Source: Candidatus Enterococcus wittei (GTDB taxonomy: Bacteria; Bacillota; Bacilli; Lactobacillales; Enterococcaceae). From it: DNA of 36,705 nt. The stretch's first letter is position 1, and each line of letters starts with the position of its first letter. A program made the position numbers and the translations under genes. The stretch lies in assembly GCF_002140175.1 (NCBI RefSeq), contig NZ_NGMO01000003.1, positions 392,186 through 428,890 on the forward strand, read 5' to 3'. Shown here in pieces: positions 1 to 8,536 of this stretch. The notes beneath the pieces were generated by a model that worked only from the letters and a program-made list of their open reading frames with translations, did no database searches and was not told where the DNA came from.

Positions 1-101
1 GTTCCTGGTGTACACCAAAATAAACTAGTAACACGCGGTTCCTGATTTGGATCAGAAACATTTTGTTTTAAGTTTAAATCAAAATCATCATATTTAGGCA
101 T
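1..101 (-). CDS. class I lanthipeptide precursor, partial (window edge)
   Basis: Second structural gene of the pair, cut off by the start of the window. The ATG at 101 follows a GAAAGGAG ribosome site. The leader begins MPKYDDFDLNLKQ, identical to its neighbour for 13 residues, and carries the FDLNL box that class I lanthipeptide dehydratases recognise. The leader ends in EPR, a NisP-like cleavage context, after residue 23. The visible core reads VTSLFWCTPGT, the ring A/ring B start known from nisin-like peptides that bind lipid II. It lies 20 bases downstream of the complete precursor gene, so the two are probably cotranscribed. The rest of the core and any lanB/T/C genes lie left of base 1. 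The family is clear; the final peptide cannot be judged from this fragment. Confidence 0.85.
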   Translation of the reverse strand, partial: MPKYDDFDLNLKQNVSDPNQEPRVTSLFWCTPG

Positions 102-121
102 TATTTTTTTCTCCTTTCATT

Positions 122-298
122 TTAAGCACACGTCCAACAAGTTTTAGTGACGCAGACGTTAGAACACAACCAATTAGTTTGTGGACAGTTGCTATTACAC
201 GTTCCTGGTGTACATGCGATAAGACTAGTCACTCTAACATTTTTTTGATTTGAACTACTTTGTTTTAGATTCAAATCAAAATCATCATATTTAGGCAT
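122..298 (-). CDS. class I lanthipeptide (lantibiotic) precursor, complete
   Basis: A 58-residue precursor of a ribosomally made antimicrobial peptide. An AAAGGAG site 8 bases ahead supports the ATG at 298 rather than the in-frame GTG at 307. The leader is residues 1-22, with the FDLNL box at 7-11 and cleavage probably after Arg22. The 36-residue core starts VTSLIACTPGTC. It has seven cysteines (core positions 7, 12, 16, 23, 27, 32, 35) and ten Ser/Thr, so up to seven thioether rings are possible. Ring B would be TPGTC rather than nisin's TPGC; streptin has the similar TPGSC. The C-terminus CWTCA is crowded with potential rings. Divergent from the LanFEG genes. Class I membership is well supported; the exact ring pattern is inference. 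Confidence 0.9.
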   Translation of the reverse strand: MPKYDDFDLNLKQSSSNQKNVRVTSLIACTPGTCNSNCPQTNWLCSNVCVTKTCWTCA

Positions 299-329
299 TT
301 TTCTCACTCCTTTATATTTTTATATCAAC

Positions 330-341
330 GTAATCGATTAC
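330..341. promoter_or_regulatory. 12-bp perfect palindrome in the lanthipeptide leader region
   Basis: GTAATCGATTAC is a perfect palindrome 31 bases upstream of the precursor start. It is just downstream (precursor strand) of a possible TATACT -10 box at about 349-354. It could be a regulator site. No consensus -35 is seen for the precursor gene, which fits activator-dependent expression. Function is inferred from position only. Confidence 0.35.
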
Positions 342-371
342 AACTATCAGTATAGATTTACAATATAAAGT

Positions 372-407
372 TTTTATAAACTATTTCTTTTTTATTTGTT
401 TATAAAA
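372..407. promoter_or_regulatory. 10-bp inverted repeat between divergent lanA and lanF
   Basis: TTTTATAAAC at 372-381 and its exact complement GTTTATAAAA at 398-407 face each other in the 166-base divergent intergenic region. It may be an operator serving both transcription units, for example for a LanR-type response regulator not in the window. AT-rich inverted repeats can arise by chance. Confidence 0.35.
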
Positions 408-464
408 GGTTTATTGTTTACTGCTAAACTAAAATAATTCAAATAAGAGAGGAGCATGTAAAAT

Positions 465-1166
465 ATGGATTTACTGTTGAAAACAGATAATTTAACAAAA
501 AAATTTAGTAAGCAAGTGGTTGTTAAATCACTCTCTATCCATGTAAAAAAGAATTCGATTTATGGTTTAGTTGGTCCCAATGGCGCTGGGAAATCCACAA
601 CTTTAAAAATGCTAACTGGTAGTTTAAAACCAACAAGTGGAAACATCTTCTTCACTAGAGAAACAAGCGATGGTCCTACGATTGGATCATTAATTGAAGA
701 TCCTGCACTATATAAGAATCTAACAGCTGAAGAGAACCTTTTAGTATTAGTAAAACTTTTCGGTTTAAAAAAGGACCGCATTAAAGAAGTTTTACATCTT
801 GTAGATTTAGAAAATACTGGAAAAAAAATCGTTGCTAGATTCTCTTTAGGAATGAAGCAACGATTAGGTATTGCAGCCGCACTGATCAGACAACCTAATC
901 TACTTATCTTAGATGAACCCACAAATGGGTTAGATCCTATTGGTATTAAGGAACTTCGAAATTTAATTAAATCATTTCCTAAACTTGGAATTACAGTTAT
1001 CGTGTCTAGTCATAATCTAAACGAAATCCAACACATGACTAATCATGTTGGTATTATGAATGCTGGTGTTTTGAAATATGAAGGGAGGATACCTGAGGGC
1101 ATTGATTTAGAAGATTTCTTTCTAGATCAAATAAATTCTGATGAGTATGGAGGAGAAGCAAAATGA
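465..1166 (+). CDS. lanF: lantibiotic immunity ABC transporter ATP-binding protein (LanF type)
   Basis: A 233-residue ABC ATPase that would energise export of the lantibiotic from the producer's own membrane. Visible motifs are Walker A GPNGAGKST near residues 37-45, the signature FSLGMKQR near 126-133, Walker B LLILDEPTNGLDP near 147-159, and an H-loop SSHNL. The size and the GPNGAGKST/SLGMKQR pattern fit the bacitracin/lantibiotic-immunity class (LanF, BcrA). A GAGGAG site precedes the ATG. The stop overlaps the start of the next gene (ATGA), so translation is coupled. Two permeases follow directly and two lanthipeptide precursors diverge upstream, which makes immunity the likely role rather than general drug export. 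Confidence 0.85.
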   Translation: MDLLLKTDNLTKKFSKQVVVKSLSIHVKKNSIYGLVGPNGAGKSTTLKMLTGSLKPTSGNIFFTRETSDGPTIGSLIEDPALYKNLTAEENLLVLVKLFGLKKDRIKEVLHLVDLENTGKKIVARFSLGMKQRLGIAAALIRQPNLLILDEPTNGLDPIGIKELRNLIKSFPKLGITVIVSSHNLNEIQHMTNHVGIMNAGVLKYEGRIPEGIDLEDFFLDQINSDEYGGEAK

Positions 1167-1909
1167 AAAATTATATAATGGCGGAATACATTAAAGGGAA
1201 ACGATCTTTCAGTCATTTTTTCTTTATGTGGCTTCCACTGATTGTCGTCCTCATCTGTATTCCATTTTCTCAGTTTATGTATTTTGATATCAATTTTTTT
1301 GTTCCCCTTATTTATAACTGGTGGCCAACACTTTTCTTGCCTACGGGATTGGCAGTTTTAGGGTATCAGTCCATACAGAGAGAAAAAGAAAGTCACACTC
1401 AGAACTATTATTATTTATTGAGCCAAAATACATTTTGGAAAACAAAATTGATTACATTAGCTGGATACTCATTGATAGCTAACAGTTTGATTGCTCTTTT
1501 GACCATCCTTTTTGAATTCATCATGTATGATGCATCAACTATCATCATTATGAATGTATTATCAGCATCACTGGTTCTTTGGATTACAACATTATTTATT
1601 ATTCCACTTTCGATTTTATTGGCACAGTTGCTCACACCAATCATTTCTATTGTTGTAAATCTTTTTGGTATGATGGTAGGCATTTTTACGGTTGCAGGAA
1701 GTTACTGGTATATCAGTCCTTGGGGATGGTCATTACGCTTGATTACACCTATCATTAAGACAAACCCTAATGGCACATTACTCCAAGAAAATGATCCATT
1801 AAACACACCTTCCATCGTCTACCCTGGGCTTGGCCTGGCACTTTCTATTTTCATTATTCTCTTTGTTAGTGTGCCATTCATTTTATCAAGAACTAGGGAG
1901 AGTGATTAG
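1163..1909 (+). CDS. lanE: lantibiotic immunity ABC permease (LanE type)
   Basis: A 248-residue membrane protein with about six hydrophobic segments: near residues 20-42, 50-66, 95-118, 128-152, 157-178 and 222-243. This is the ABC-2 architecture of LanE/MutE immunity permeases. It follows the ATPase with a four-base ATGA overlap and has a GGAGGAG ribosome site inside the upstream gene. Position and topology carry the assignment, since these permeases have few conserved residues. It would pair with the next permease as a heterodimer in the cytoplasmic membrane. Confidence 0.8.
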   Translation: MKNYIMAEYIKGKRSFSHFFFMWLPLIVVLICIPFSQFMYFDINFFVPLIYNWWPTLFLPTGLAVLGYQSIQREKESHTQNYYYLLSQNTFWKTKLITLAGYSLIANSLIALLTILFEFIMYDASTIIIMNVLSASLVLWITTLFIIPLSILLAQLLTPIISIVVNLFGMMVGIFTVAGSYWYISPWGWSLRLITPIIKTNPNGTLLQENDPLNTPSIVYPGLGLALSIFIILFVSVPFILSRTRESD

Positions 1910-1911
1910 CG

Positions 1912-2652
1912 ATGTCTTTTTCTTTTAGTGCGGAGTGGCTTAAAACAAAAAAATCACTATTCAGAACAACTTTATATGGTTCTCCAATTGTGTTTAATTT
2001 ATTGATTTTTGGATACATCATTTTCGCTAATCAAAAAGTATCCGAAAGTAACTTTTATTTTAATTATTTCTCAATCCTCAATTTTTTATTACCATTTACT
2101 GTAAGTTTCATACTTGCATTGATGAATAATTGTGAACGAGAAGCTGGAAACTTCAAAAATATTTTTGGGTTAAATCGTCACTACTATTTTTTATTATCTC
2201 AAAAATTCATTTTTTCATATTTAGTGATTAGTTTTGTCTTCCTATTTAATTTATTATTGACAATTGCGTTACTTAAATTTACCTTCAACGTACCTACCAC
2301 AAGTTTCAACTCTCATTTTTTATACGGTTCTACTTTCATATGGTTAGCTTTTATGACGTCATTTGTCCTATACTTTTTTCTGAGTATCATTTGTAGCTTT
2401 ATCACAACACTTTTCATTGGATTAGCCTCCTCACTATTAACAGCTATTCTAGGCTTAACAGCTTTAGGCAATGGAATTTGGCAATTCTTTCCATTCACAT
2501 GGGGAAGCCGTGTGATTCCAATGCTTATGAACAATTCCTCCTTAGTTGGATTTTTTTATGAACACACCTATTTTAGCTATGTTCTTTTGTTCTGCCCCTT
2601 CATTTGTTTTTTTGTATCCCTAATTATCTCTGTCTCTTTATTTAGAAAATAA
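1912..2652 (+). CDS. lanG: lantibiotic immunity ABC permease (LanG type)
   Basis: A 246-residue protein with about six membrane segments and very hydrophobic composition, starting two bases after the previous stop with a GGGAGAG site upstream. It is the third gene of a LanFEG-type trio. A segment near residues 70-90 (NCEREAGNFKNIF) resembles the cytoplasmic loop E-x-G-x-F-x-N seen in LanE/LanG and MutG permeases. No LanI-type immunity lipoprotein is visible downstream; a decayed insertion sequence follows instead. Which permease is E and which is G is by gene order only. Confidence 0.8.
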   Translation: MSFSFSAEWLKTKKSLFRTTLYGSPIVFNLLIFGYIIFANQKVSESNFYFNYFSILNFLLPFTVSFILALMNNCEREAGNFKNIFGLNRHYYFLLSQKFIFSYLVISFVFLFNLLLTIALLKFTFNVPTTSFNSHFLYGSTFIWLAFMTSFVLYFFLSIICSFITTLFIGLASSLLTAILGLTALGNGIWQFFPFTWGSRVIPMLMNNSSLVGFFYEHTYFSYVLLFCPFICFFVSLIISVSLFRK

Positions 2653-2741
2653 TCAAAGAAAAAAGACTTTTATTCCCACCTTTAAATTTAATGAACCCAC
2701 AAGAAAACTATCAACTAGTATGGGGTAGTTTTTGAGACTCT

Positions 2742-3170
2742 ATGCTTTTTGATGTCGGTGATTTTCACCAACAGTTTTTTTATTTGAAAAAACAGAATAG
2801 ACACCTTAAATACTTTGGAACTAAATATCTAGTTTTTGGAAAACTGTTCAACAAAAAAGTACCAAGCTCAAATCGCCTAAAACTAACTGAAATAGTTGAG
2901 CGCCTTCTCAGTGATTGTCCTAAGCTATGCTCTGGTTGTCAACTAACATTACTTTTTGCAGTAAAAATGTGAGATTGAACCGTTTGGCAGTATAAAACAG
3001 CACATTCTGAGGCCTATGATATGCCCTTGGAAATTTTCTTCACACTCTCTTCGTTAACTCAAATATTACAGTTGTTTGAATAAACCTATCTAGGGATTAT
3101 AACAAAATGTTTCTGGTTTCCGAACCTTTTAGAGTTTTAAATGACGGATAATCATTCGACATGGAAAAGT
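2742..3170 (+). pseudogene. decayed ISL3-like transposase, C-terminal remnant
   Basis: An open stretch at 2742-2972 reads like the middle of ISL3-family transposases, including RLKLTEIVERLLSDCPKL. After several stops, about 3095-3160 still reads QNVSGFRTF-stop-SFK-stop-RI. This mirrors the family's C-terminal motif of the type KRNAFGFRNFDNFKKRI. At least three in-frame stops show that the gene is dead. The 5' half is missing: lanG ends only 90 bases upstream. The match is from memory of the family, not a search; the C-terminal motif is the strongest part. Confidence 0.5.
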
Positions 3171-3190
3171 GTTACCCATGAAATAAAAAA

Positions 3191-3225
3191 TGAATGGAGA
3201 GAAACTGTCGTTTTCTTTCCATTCA
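3191..3225. repeat. imperfect hairpin within the IS remnant
   Basis: TGAATGGAGAGAAAC and GTTTTCTTTCCATTCA form a stem with one mismatch and one bulge around a 4-base loop. It lies between the decayed transposase and the putative terminal repeat. It could be the transposase terminator. Confidence 0.35.
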
Positions 3226-3251
3226 CCAATGATTCTAAAATTTTCCTCGTT

Positions 3252-3269
3252 AGTATCGGACAAAGAACC
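3252..3269. mobile_element. putative right terminal inverted repeat of the ISL3-like remnant
   Basis: On the minus strand this reads GGTTCTTTGTCCGATACT. It resembles ISL3-family ends, which typically begin GGYTCTTTGTC. It is placed as expected about 100 bases beyond the transposase C-terminus. No matching left end was found near 2653-2741, so the element is truncated on the lanG side. Confidence 0.45.
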
Positions 3270-3290
3270 AAAAAAGTCTAACTTTTTTGG
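3268..3290. repeat. perfect 10-bp stem, 3-base loop
   Basis: CCAAAAAAGT-CTA-ACTTTTTTGG. It directly abuts the putative IS end. On the minus strand the T run is inside the stem, so it is a poor rho-independent terminator, although it lies 240 bases beyond jetD. No gene is visible in 3291-3527. Confidence 0.4.
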
Positions 3291-3527
3291 GTGCCTACAT
3301 ATCCGAGCATTTTAACAGTATTAACTCTTGTCTATTATCTATTACAGCAGCTGAATCATTTAATAAATCGACAAAAATAGGAATCATAATCGTTGATATT
3401 TATTTTATGTTGTTACTTATTTCTACAAAATTTCCTTATTAAAACTTTTCCTTACGTGGCTCAATAATAAATAAGTAATCAACGACTTTCTAGGTATTTT
3501 CAACTTATAATTTCTTTTTTTATTAGG

Positions 3528-4718
3528 TCAATGAAGAGAAATGATTTCTTGTTCCAATTTAATATTCTTTTCTAACATTATTTCAAATACTTCTAATGGC
3601 TGTTTCTGGTATAAAATTTTCAATCTTCTATGATCATTTGTACTTAATTTTTTTCCGTAACTTTGATATTTTAATAACGTATCTTTATCCATAGCTAAAG
3701 TTTGAAAAGGAATACCTGTCATTTCCTTTAAATGAAAAAAGATTTCAAAACCGCCTACATCAATATCACCAAAATGCAAATAATGCTTCGTAGGAAATTG
3801 ACGATAGATTAACTTTAAAAATTCTCTTCTGATTCGATTATGAAAGCCACCTAGATAAAGGACTAATTGATTATTCGGTATAAAATCATGAAATGAGGTT
3901 AAATTTTCTATGGTTATCACTTGCTTGCTTAACAACTCTTTAAGCTCGATTTTGGGAACCATTTCTGGAGACAAACCTATCGCACCATCATCTTCTCTGA
4001 GAGCTATAATTGATTGCCCGACACTAAAAGTCACATTTCCTTTCAAATAAATAAAACTGGGATTTTTAGCGATATTGAAATACTCTAGTAATTCTTTTGA
4101 TTCAAGTAATGGGACAGAATCATCTACTTGTTGAATGAATTGTATGATCCTATTTTGCATTGATGAAAATTTTTTTGTATCAGAAAAAATTTGTTGAGAA
4201 AATCGCCGTATCGAGATTTCCTCCTCTTGATTATACAGAGCCACCAAAGTATCAAACAGCTCTTTCAATTCCTTAACACTCTCTGTTGGAACATATTTTT
4301 TTATTGAATATTTAGTTTTCAATTGCTGATCAATAAACAAGCAATATGGTTTGATGATTGGATGTTGTTCTTGATATTGCCAACAAAAAGAAAGTAACTC
4401 TTTTCTTTTTTTATTTGGTTCTTCTTTACCCAAATAACGATAAATCTCCACTAGTTTATCCAGATTCAAGAAAATTTGTGTCGTATATTGTTCTTCAGTC
4501 TTCAGTCGGATCCATTCTTCACTGACCAATTGAGCAAATAACGCATTATATTCCTCAAATCGTTGGTAAAAGTTTACTGTATCAAAATAGGTACCGTCAT
4601 ATTTTTTGATAGATAGTGCTATTTGCAATTCTCGATTCGAACCTTTTCTAGATAACACACTTTTTTCATATTTATCAATTAAAGCTTCTACTAATACTTT
4701 TTTAGCTATCTTTTTCAT
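3528..4718 (-). CDS. jetD: Wadjet anti-plasmid protein JetD (TOPRIM-like nuclease subunit)
   Basis: 396 residues. It is the subunit of Wadjet that cleaves circular plasmid DNA after loop extrusion by JetABC. Its N-terminal part matches DUF3322 in style and its C-terminal part DUF2220. The TOPRIM-like core is visible: a glutamate in TIEN near residue 271, then HFGDIDVGG with GDID at about 317-320, giving the metal-binding acidic set. I chose the ATG at 4718 because a GGAG site lies 8 bases ahead and the protein then starts MKKIAKKVLVEAL; the reading frame is open further up to 4820, inside jetC. It overlaps jetC by 17 bases. Last gene of the operon; no convincing terminator directly follows. 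Confidence 0.9.
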   Translation of the reverse strand: MKKIAKKVLVEALIDKYEKSVLSRKGSNRELQIALSIKKYDGTYFDTVNFYQRFEEYNALFAQLVSEEWIRLKTEEQYTTQIFLNLDKLVEIYRYLGKEEPNKKRKELLSFCWQYQEQHPIIKPYCLFIDQQLKTKYSIKKYVPTESVKELKELFDTLVALYNQEEEISIRRFSQQIFSDTKKFSSMQNRIIQFIQQVDDSVPLLESKELLEYFNIAKNPSFIYLKGNVTFSVGQSIIALREDDGAIGLSPEMVPKIELKELLSKQVITIENLTSFHDFIPNNQLVLYLGGFHNRIRREFLKLIYRQFPTKHYLHFGDIDVGGFEIFFHLKEMTGIPFQTLAMDKDTLLKYQSYGKKLSTNDHRRLKILYQKQPLEVFEIMLEKNIKLEQEIISLH

Positions 4719-7700
4719 GACATAACTCCACTGCAAATGATTGATTTCCTTTTCTGATGACACCAACCGTAGTCTGTACGTATGGTAAAATAGTAGACAA
4801 GCGATTCGGTGGTACAACAATGATGATTTGAATGTTTAAATTGTTATAAAATTTCATCATCGCTTTTATTCGAGCCTCATCCATATTATTAAAAGCTTCA
4901 TCAAATAACACCACGCAACCTGCCTCTACAATATTCAGCTTGTGTAACATCTGTTCAAAACAAGAAGCAATGGTGACATAAAAAGGTGTTTGTGTTTCCC
5001 CTCCTGAGTTTTCCTTAATAACATTTGATAGTTTAGTGATGTCTCCATTTTCATTGGTTACAATGATATCATAAGACATATAATTACGATAATCCGTATA
5101 TTTTCTAAGTTCGCGCTCATCTTTTCTTTCATCGTCAAAGTAGGCTAATTTATCGAACAACGTTTCCATCAAATCACGTTCATGATCCATAAGTCCATCT
5201 AAAAATAAATTGTCCATATATAAAGCATTATTTCCCGTAACAATCTCATAATACTGTTTAAAAGCCGGATCAGAATTAGCTTCATAAACAAATTTATAGG
5301 TGTCTCCATTAAAGCTTTGTTGCTCTAATCCTTTATTGAGTTCCTTGATGCTTTTCTTTGCTTTATTGATATTATCTGAGAGCTTTGCAACAAAGCTCTC
5401 GTTAAATGCTTTTTCGCTTTTTTCTTTTGCTAAATTAAGACTGTCTTTAGTACGAATAATGTCGATTTCATTTAATTGATTAAATTTATCTAGATATTGT
5501 TGGATATTGTCTAAAGAATTTCCATATCCAAGTTTTGTTCGATTGTTGAATTTAATCATACTATCTTTTAACCATACTACTTTATCTTCATTGTCACGTC
5601 TTATTTTTAACTGTTTTGCTTGAATGATTTTACTCGTTTCGTTCAGAGCATTTTTATTCTCAGCTAAAACTTTTTTTAATTCTAACTGTGCTTTTTCAAA
5701 AGTGTCGATGTCTTGTATGCTACAAGTTTCCTTAACTTTAGAAAATAACTTAAGTTGTTCATTTACACTAGCTAAATCTCTTTCAGACTGTTCAATTTCC
5801 TTTTTATAACCCCCTTTTTGTTCTTTTAGTTCGTTAACATCAAGTTCATAACTATGTACAACAGATTTCAAATTTTCTAATGCTTCAATTTTAGAAAAAA
5901 GTTCATCTTTTTCTTTAAAGGTAGAGAGAAAATCTTCTAAAGAGGCTTTGCTCTCTAGAGAAATCCAATAATTTTCTAACTGTTCATCCAACCTTTTTAA
6001 TTCAGTAGGCTTGATTCTTTCAAGAGATGAAAATAATCTATTTGTTTCTGTTCTTTGGCTTTCTATCCTTTGCTTCTCTTCTCTTAATGCAATTAAAACT
6101 TTCCTTTCATTTTTCAATTGCGTTTCAAATGCTTGTTGACCTATATAAGGCTTGTTGTAAACTTTAGGATGAATCGCATAGACAGAATATTGATTGTAAG
6201 TCATACATTCTTTGGTGATCGCTACTTTATGATTCCTTAAACATACTACTTCATCTACACACTTTACTCGTCCAAGTAAAAAGTTGATGTATCCTTGTGC
6301 AAATTGGTTTTTACATTGTAATTGCTTTGCTAACGTACCCTCTTCTGCAGAAAATTCTTTAGTTTTACTTACATCAACTACACGTACACCAAATATTTTT
6401 TCTTTTTGAGTATATTCCTTATAAAATTCCATTGCTTTGAGGAAATATTTTGGTTCGACAATCAAATTAAAACGATTTTTCCCTAAAAATCCTTCTGCTG
6501 CATTCCGCCAAGATTCATCATGCATTTCTAACAACTCACACAATGGCTTCACTTCGATGGGTTCTTCATAAAAATTTTTTAACTCTCTTGTCAAAATCTC
6601 TTGTAGCTTTTTAGTTTCATCTGGATACTTGAATTGGCGTTTTTCAAGTGAACGAATCAAATTCGTACTTTCCTTAATTTTCAGATTTAAGTCATTCATG
6701 CGCGATTCAAATTGGAACAGTTCTTTCCTGTATTGCTCTTTTACTTTATGTAATCCTTTTGAGAATTCTTCTAAATGACCGATTCTTTTTTCTTGAGCTG
6801 ACTCTTTAGAGGTAAGTAGCTTTACATCCAATAATAAATTGACAGGCTTCAAATAAAGATTCGCTTCTTTCAATAACGAGAGATACTTTTTATAACCAGT
6901 TTCTCTTTGCTCCACTTCTAACCTTAAGCGGTCTAATTCTCTTTCAGTATCCCTAATTACTTGTAAATCATGGTCATGTTCAAGTTGAAACTTTTTTTCT
7001 TGGTTTTCTTTTAAATATTGTTCTTTGATTGGTAACTGTTCGTCAATTTGTTTCAATTGACGCTTTTTCTTGGTGATTTCTTCTATGTTTTTGCTCTGTT
7101 TCTTGATAAGAAATTTTTCTTTTAATAACTCTTCCATCCTATTTGCAATGTTTAATTGTCTATTTCCTTCTTCAATTTCATAATAACAATTTCTAATTTG
7201 TGTTAATTCATTTAAACTTTTTTCTTCTTCTACCAACTTTTGATTAATCGAACGATAACTACGGATATTTTCTCTTAGTGTATCGATGTCGACAGGTTCA
7301 TCATCTAATAAAAATTGAAATATAAACTTATTTAAGTCTTCAACAGGTTTAAACGCTAATGCTTTTGGTACTAACTCCATATACTTTGATTTAACCCCCA
7401 GTGCAGTGGTAAACATGATATTTTTTTGCGTAGCTCTACTTGGAATATCTATCTGGATCTGTTGATTTTTAAAATACGCACGAAAAGCGACCATATCTCT
7501 AACGTTCTTGTTATCAACAAACCACTCTTCTTGAAGGGCTGAATTAATTTTGTAAAAATGGGCTCTTGGTTGTTGATGTTTTTCAGCTTCAATAACAGCA
7601 CCTAAAACAAAATAAGAAGTCATATCACTACCAGTTTGAAACTCCAACGCTACATGAGCAACAACAAAGTCCTCTCGCAAAAATTTTTTTCCTTCAACGC

Positions 7701-7923
7701 CTAACTTTCCTCGCACATAGCCTTCCAAAGTTCGTGTACTACGTTCATTAGCAGCCATATTAAATTTTGCTTTACCCGCAGTCAAAATAAATTGGATTGC
7801 ATCAAGAACGGTTGATTTTCCACTCTTATTATCCCCAGACATTAAAACATTATCTTTGATTTGTATCGTTTGATTCTTGAACATGTGCCAGTTAATCAAT
7901 TTGATCTTCGTCAGTTTCTTCAT
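4702..7923 (-). CDS. jetC: Wadjet anti-plasmid protein JetC (SMC-like ATPase)
   Basis: 1073 residues with SMC/MukB-like layout: an N-terminal ATPase half with Walker A GDNKSGKST at residues 30-38, long charged coiled-coil stretches (roughly 210-430 and 600-870) with a central hinge region, and a C-terminal half with signature SGGETQ and Walker B CVVLFDEAFNNMD. It is the motor that extrudes plasmid DNA. The ATG at 7923 has an AGAGG site 9 bases ahead; the frame is open to 7947. It overlaps jetB by 32 bases and jetD by 17, as expected for a coupled complex. Both catalytic halves are intact, so the ATPase should be active. Confidence 0.93.
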   Translation of the reverse strand: MKKLTKIKLINWHMFKNQTIQIKDNVLMSGDNKSGKSTVLDAIQFILTAGKAKFNMAANERSTRTLEGYVRGKLGVEGKKFLREDFVVAHVALEFQTGSDMTSYFVLGAVIEAEKHQQPRAHFYKINSALQEEWFVDNKNVRDMVAFRAYFKNQQIQIDIPSRATQKNIMFTTALGVKSKYMELVPKALAFKPVEDLNKFIFQFLLDDEPVDIDTLRENIRSYRSINQKLVEEEKSLNELTQIRNCYYEIEEGNRQLNIANRMEELLKEKFLIKKQSKNIEEITKKKRQLKQIDEQLPIKEQYLKENQEKKFQLEHDHDLQVIRDTERELDRLRLEVEQRETGYKKYLSLLKEANLYLKPVNLLLDVKLLTSKESAQEKRIGHLEEFSKGLHKVKEQYRKELFQFESRMNDLNLKIKESTNLIRSLEKRQFKYPDETKKLQEILTRELKNFYEEPIEVKPLCELLEMHDESWRNAAEGFLGKNRFNLIVEPKYFLKAMEFYKEYTQKEKIFGVRVVDVSKTKEFSAEEGTLAKQLQCKNQFAQGYINFLLGRVKCVDEVVCLRNHKVAITKECMTYNQYSVYAIHPKVYNKPYIGQQAFETQLKNERKVLIALREEKQRIESQRTETNRLFSSLERIKPTELKRLDEQLENYWISLESKASLEDFLSTFKEKDELFSKIEALENLKSVVHSYELDVNELKEQKGGYKKEIEQSERDLASVNEQLKLFSKVKETCSIQDIDTFEKAQLELKKVLAENKNALNETSKIIQAKQLKIRRDNEDKVVWLKDSMIKFNNRTKLGYGNSLDNIQQYLDKFNQLNEIDIIRTKDSLNLAKEKSEKAFNESFVAKLSDNINKAKKSIKELNKGLEQQSFNGDTYKFVYEANSDPAFKQYYEIVTGNNALYMDNLFLDGLMDHERDLMETLFDKLAYFDDERKDERELRKYTDYRNYMSYDIIVTNENGDITKLSNVIKENSGGETQTPFYVTIASCFEQMLHKLNIVEAGCVVLFDEAFNNMDEARIKAMMKFYNNLNIQIIIVVPPNRLSTILPYVQTTVGVIRKGNQSFAVELCHEKDS

Positions 7924-8536
7924 CAACTCGTTCCTCTTTTCGTTCATACTTCTGAATTTGTTGCTCTACTTCTTCTAACGTTTCTGTGGATACGACATAA
8001 ATAATCGCTGGTTGAATAATGATAACAGTTTCTAAATCAGCTAAGTCCCCAGAATAGTCACATAAATTATGCCGTTTAAATAATTGAATAATTTGTTTGA
8101 ACTCTGTCTTCGGGATAACATTTTCAAATAAGCCTGTGACTAGCAATTCTTGATAAATTTCTTCTGCCGTGGTAACTATTTTATTCATAGATGAGATTTC
8201 ATGTTGTCGTTTAAAATAGATTTTTCTAAGAATCAACAATGCAATCGTTTGAATTTTCGTGAGATTTAATCGATTCAAAGAATTTGCTGGGTACAGTCCG
8301 ATCACACCAAGAGTTTTATCGAAAATCATTTCATAATTTAATATTGAAAAGTAATTCTCGAACATTTTCTGATTTGGAAGAATGGCGTAATAATTTTTTT
8401 TATCTTTCTCGTGATCTCTACAAATAAAATTATGATTCAATAGACGACTGGCTAACATTGCAAATTGTTCTTGCTCTTTTTCTTCCAAATGACGATAGGC
8501 TAAATAAAAATGCTGACTATTTCCTGCTAAATTCAT
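7892..8536 (-). CDS. jetB: Wadjet anti-plasmid protein JetB (DUF4194, MukE-like)
   Basis: 214 residues, mostly helical winged-helix style, with a strongly acidic C-terminal tail (EEVEQQ...EERVDEETDED). Size, position between jetA and jetC, and the segment NRLNLTKIQTIALLILRKIYF fit the DUF4194 JetB family, the counterpart of MukE/ScpB that bridges kleisin and ATPase. The start overlaps the jetA stop as ATGA. Identification leans on the operon as well as on the sequence. Confidence 0.88.
   Translation of the reverse strand: MNLAGNSQHFYLAYRHLEEKEQEQFAMLASRLLNHNFICRDHEKDKKNYYAILPNQKMFENYFSILNYEMIFDKTLGVIGLYPANSLNRLNLTKIQTIALLILRKIYFKRQHEISSMNKIVTTAEEIYQELLVTGLFENVIPKTEFKQIIQLFKRHNLCDYSGDLADLETVIIIQPAIIYVVSTETLEEVEQQIQKYERKEERVDEETDEDQID

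Noticed and set aside
560-922. 120-codon minus frame opposite lanF
   Set aside because: Antisense shadow of the ABC ATPase motifs.
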